A stretch of DNA of 51,330 nt, from contig NZ_AUFR01000021.1 in the NCBI RefSeq assembly GCF_000426605.1, forward strand, positions 1 through 51,330, in the 5' to 3' direction. The translations under genes were made by a program, and so were the position numbers. Shown here piece by piece: positions 49,758 through 51,330 of the stretch. The DNA comes from Propionibacterium acidifaciens DSM 21887. Lineage in GTDB: Bacteria; Actinomycetota; Actinomycetes; Propionibacteriales; Propionibacteriaceae. Under the pieces are notes generated by a model, which was not told where the DNA came from, made no database searches, and worked only from the letters and a program-made list of their open reading frames with translations. How positions within the stretch are numbered: position 1 is the first letter of the stretch; every line of letters begins with the position of its first letter.

Positions 49758-51330
49758 TCAGCCGGTGAAGCGGTACAGCCGCCAGGTCAGCCCGCGGCCG
49801 TCGCTCCACTGCCGCACCATCTCGGCCCGGCCGGCGCCGTCCTCCCACATGCCCGGGTAGCGCTCGGCGACGGCGTCGGCCGGGGCCGTGTCGGGGGAGG
49901 CGAGGAGGGCGTAGGACACCCCGTTCAGAAGAGGATCCGCCAGGAGGGCGTCGAAGTCGCCGTCGACGGTGATGACGTAGACCCGCGGGTCCTCGGCGCT
50001 CAGGACGACGGGGAACGAGTAGGCGACGTCGGTGATGACGGCGCCGCGGCCCAGGCCCATCGCCGCGATGTCGGCGGCGACGCGCCGCTCCATCGGGTAC
50101 TGGCCTGCGGCCGCGACGTCGACGGCCCGGGACTCCTCGCGGGCCAGCCTCGGGTTCCGCTCGGCCCTCCAGGCCAGCGGCAGGGAGGCGACCATCGCCA
50201 GAGTCAGGGCGGCGGCTCCCGCCCGGCGCGCACGACCGGGCCGGGCCCCGCCGGTCAGGACGCCGGCCAGGTAGCCGGCGGCGGCGACGCCGAGCGGGAC
50301 GGCGGCGATCTGGAAGCGCAGCCAGCCGAAGGACATCCCGCACGAGAAGACGAGGTTCTGGAAGGCGAGCACCGAGCCGAGCACGCACACCGGCGACAGG
50401 AGGGCCCGCTCACCGCGCCGCAGCGCCACGACGAGGCCGACCAGCGCCAGCGGCACGGCGAGCGGGGCCGTGTTCACGAGCTGCTCGGCCATGTAGCGCA
50501 GGTGGGCGAACGACCCGGCGCCGCTCACCACGTCGATCGTCCCCCGCCCGGCCCCGACCTGGGCCGAGTTGCCGTACTGGGGCGCGAAGGTCGCCAGCCA
50601 CGAGCCGACGACCGCCTCGCTCGCCAGCGCCCACAGCCCGAAGGCCGCGACGACGGGCCCGGCCGCCAGGACCGTGTCGACGAGCGCCATGGCGGGGGCG
50701 CCCTTCCCGCCCCTCGACCGGCGCCAGCTCACGACGAGCACGAGGACGCCGACCGCGAGTCCGGCCGCGAGCGCCTCGTAGCGCACGAGGTAGGCCACCC
50801 CGGCGCCGACGCCCACATGGACGAGCTGCCACGGATCGGCCCCGGTCAGCCAGTCCACGAGGTGGACCGCCACGTACAGGCACACCACCAGGAGCATCGC
50901 CTCGCTCGCCCCCGCCGCCGAGCCGAGCAGGACGAGCGGGTGGAGGGCGAAGACGGCGGTGAGCACGAGGCGCATCGCCGGGCCGGCGCCCAGCCGGCCC
51001 AGCAGCCGGTGCATGAGCGCCACCGAGCAGGCCCCGCACAGCGCCGAGACGAGGCACCCGGCCAGCGCCCTGGACGCCAGCGCGGGCCACAGCGGCGTGG
51101 CGAGGAGCAGCGGAATGGCGGCGAGCGAGGGCAGCGGGTTCCACACGAAGCCGATGGCGGCCAGGTGCGGATCCCGGCTGAACAGGACGTAGTAGCCGTT
51201 CGCGACCCGGCTCATCGCGTCGGGGAAGACGAGGTCGTGGGCGCTGAGCCACAGGGCCACCGCGAGGTAGCAGACGAACGCGGCCGCCCCCGCCCGGCCC
51301 CCGGCGCGGCGCCCGCCCCCGTCGACGACG
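49758..51330 (-). CDS. Multi-pass membrane protein, probable GT-C fold glycosyltransferase (5' end beyond the window)
   Basis: The visible 520 or so residues hold about ten to eleven hydrophobic segments followed by a soluble C-terminal domain of about 120 residues (YPMERRVAADIAAMGLG to the end). The first loop (SAHDLVFPDAMSRVANGYYVLFSRDPHLAAIGFVWNPLPS) with an acidic residue, and the later membrane pattern, resemble lipid-linked-sugar-dependent GT-C mannosyltransferases of the ArnT/PMT type. No motif is decisive. The frame stays open to the right edge and a hydrophobic helix (AAAFVCYLAVALWL) precedes the first possible start, so the gene is truncated at its 5' end. Confidence 0.7.
   Translation of the reverse strand, partial: VVDGGGRRAGGRAGAAAFVCYLAVALWLSAHDLVFPDAMSRVANGYYVLFSRDPHLAAIGFVWNPLPSLAAIPLLLATPLWPALASRALAGCLVSALCGACSVALMHRLLGRLGAGPAMRLVLTAVFALHPLVLLGSAAGASEAMLLVVCLYVAVHLVDWLTGADPWQLVHVGVGAGVAYLVRYEALAAGLAVGVLVLVVSWRRSRGGKGAPAMALVDTVLAAGPVVAAFGLWALASEAVVGSWLATFAPQYGNSAQVGAGRGTIDVVSGAGSFAHLRYMAEQLVNTAPLAVPLALVGLVVALRRGERALLSPVCVLGSVLAFQNLVFSCGMSFGWLRFQIAAVPLGVAAAGYLAGVLTGGARPGRARRAGAAALTLAMVASLPLAWRAERNPRLAREESRAVDVAAAGQYPMERRVAADIAAMGLGRGAVITDVAYSFPVVLSAEDPRVYVITVDGDFDALLADPLLNGVSYALLASPDTAPADAVAERYPGMWEDGAGRAEMVRQWSDGRGLTWRLYRFTG

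Noticed and set aside
1-51330. CRISPR array, rRNA operon, transposase, integrase or attachment site
   Set aside because: None of the expected repeats, conserved RNA segments or recombinase motifs were seen. The tRNA pair at 30.6-30.8 kb shows no duplicated 3' end that would mark an integrated element.

Overview
The window is very GC-rich chromosomal DNA of an actinobacterium. The markers are DUF3046 beside recA, DUF3039, DUF3499, a ClgR-type regulator, an IclR (NdgR-like) gene divergent from leuCD, Lhr helicase and actinobacterial SOS boxes (TCGAAC-N4-GTTCGA). An Actinomycetaceae-like organism is plausible, but the sequence alone does not settle the family. Most of the window is conserved core genome. 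I see no rRNA, CRISPR array, IS element, prophage or plasmid module.

Layout. 1-700: no convincing gene; a cluster of GGCCATGGCC palindromes. 707-10400: the DNA-damage and tRNA-modification block, with lexA (+) converging on recA-recX and miaB-miaA-dapF-hflX-dinG (all -). SOS boxes lie at lexA and recA, and dinG is broken by one frameshift. 10732: DUF3046. 10.99-13.2 kb: a small accessory island of decaying genes (MerR regulator, amidohydrolase, second MerR regulator, carboxymuconolactone decarboxylase), each damaged by small indels. 13.3-18.05 kb: lhr. 18.1-29.0 kb (-): leuC-leuD-plsC-ddl-thiL-ftsK-rimO-pgsA-cinA-clgR. 29.08 kb: iclR (+). 29.9-35.5 kb (-): ilvE-cimA-fah-CPBP protease, tRNA-Gln(CTG), tRNA-Glu(CTC) and a DUF2284 gene. 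35.7-38.1 kb (+): leuB, menF. 38.1-43.1 kb (-): malQ-menC-menD. 43.2-47 kb: RDD/DUF2510 membrane protein, MFS transporter, DUF3039 and a CDF metal transporter. 47.1-51.3 kb (-): SIS protein, Trm112-like protein, eukaryotic-type phosphomannomutase homologue, DUF3499 and a multi-pass membrane protein that runs off the right edge.

How the genes work together. LexA and RecA form the SOS switch. LeuC/LeuD/LeuB, CimA and IlvE cover much of leucine and citramalate-route isoleucine synthesis, with an IclR regulator whose candidate operator overlaps both divergent promoters. MenF/MenD/MenC convert chorismate towards o-succinylbenzoate for menaquinone. PgsA, PlsC, Ddl and FtsK serve the envelope and division.

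The strongest window-wide pattern is leaderless expression: about 16 genes carry a TANNNT -10 hexamer ending only 6-8 nt before the start codon, with no room for a ribosome binding site. Operon-internal genes and recA instead have normal Shine-Dalgarno sequences. The most unusual locus is the decaying MerR/amidohydrolase/decarboxylase island between the recA and lhr neighbourhoods.
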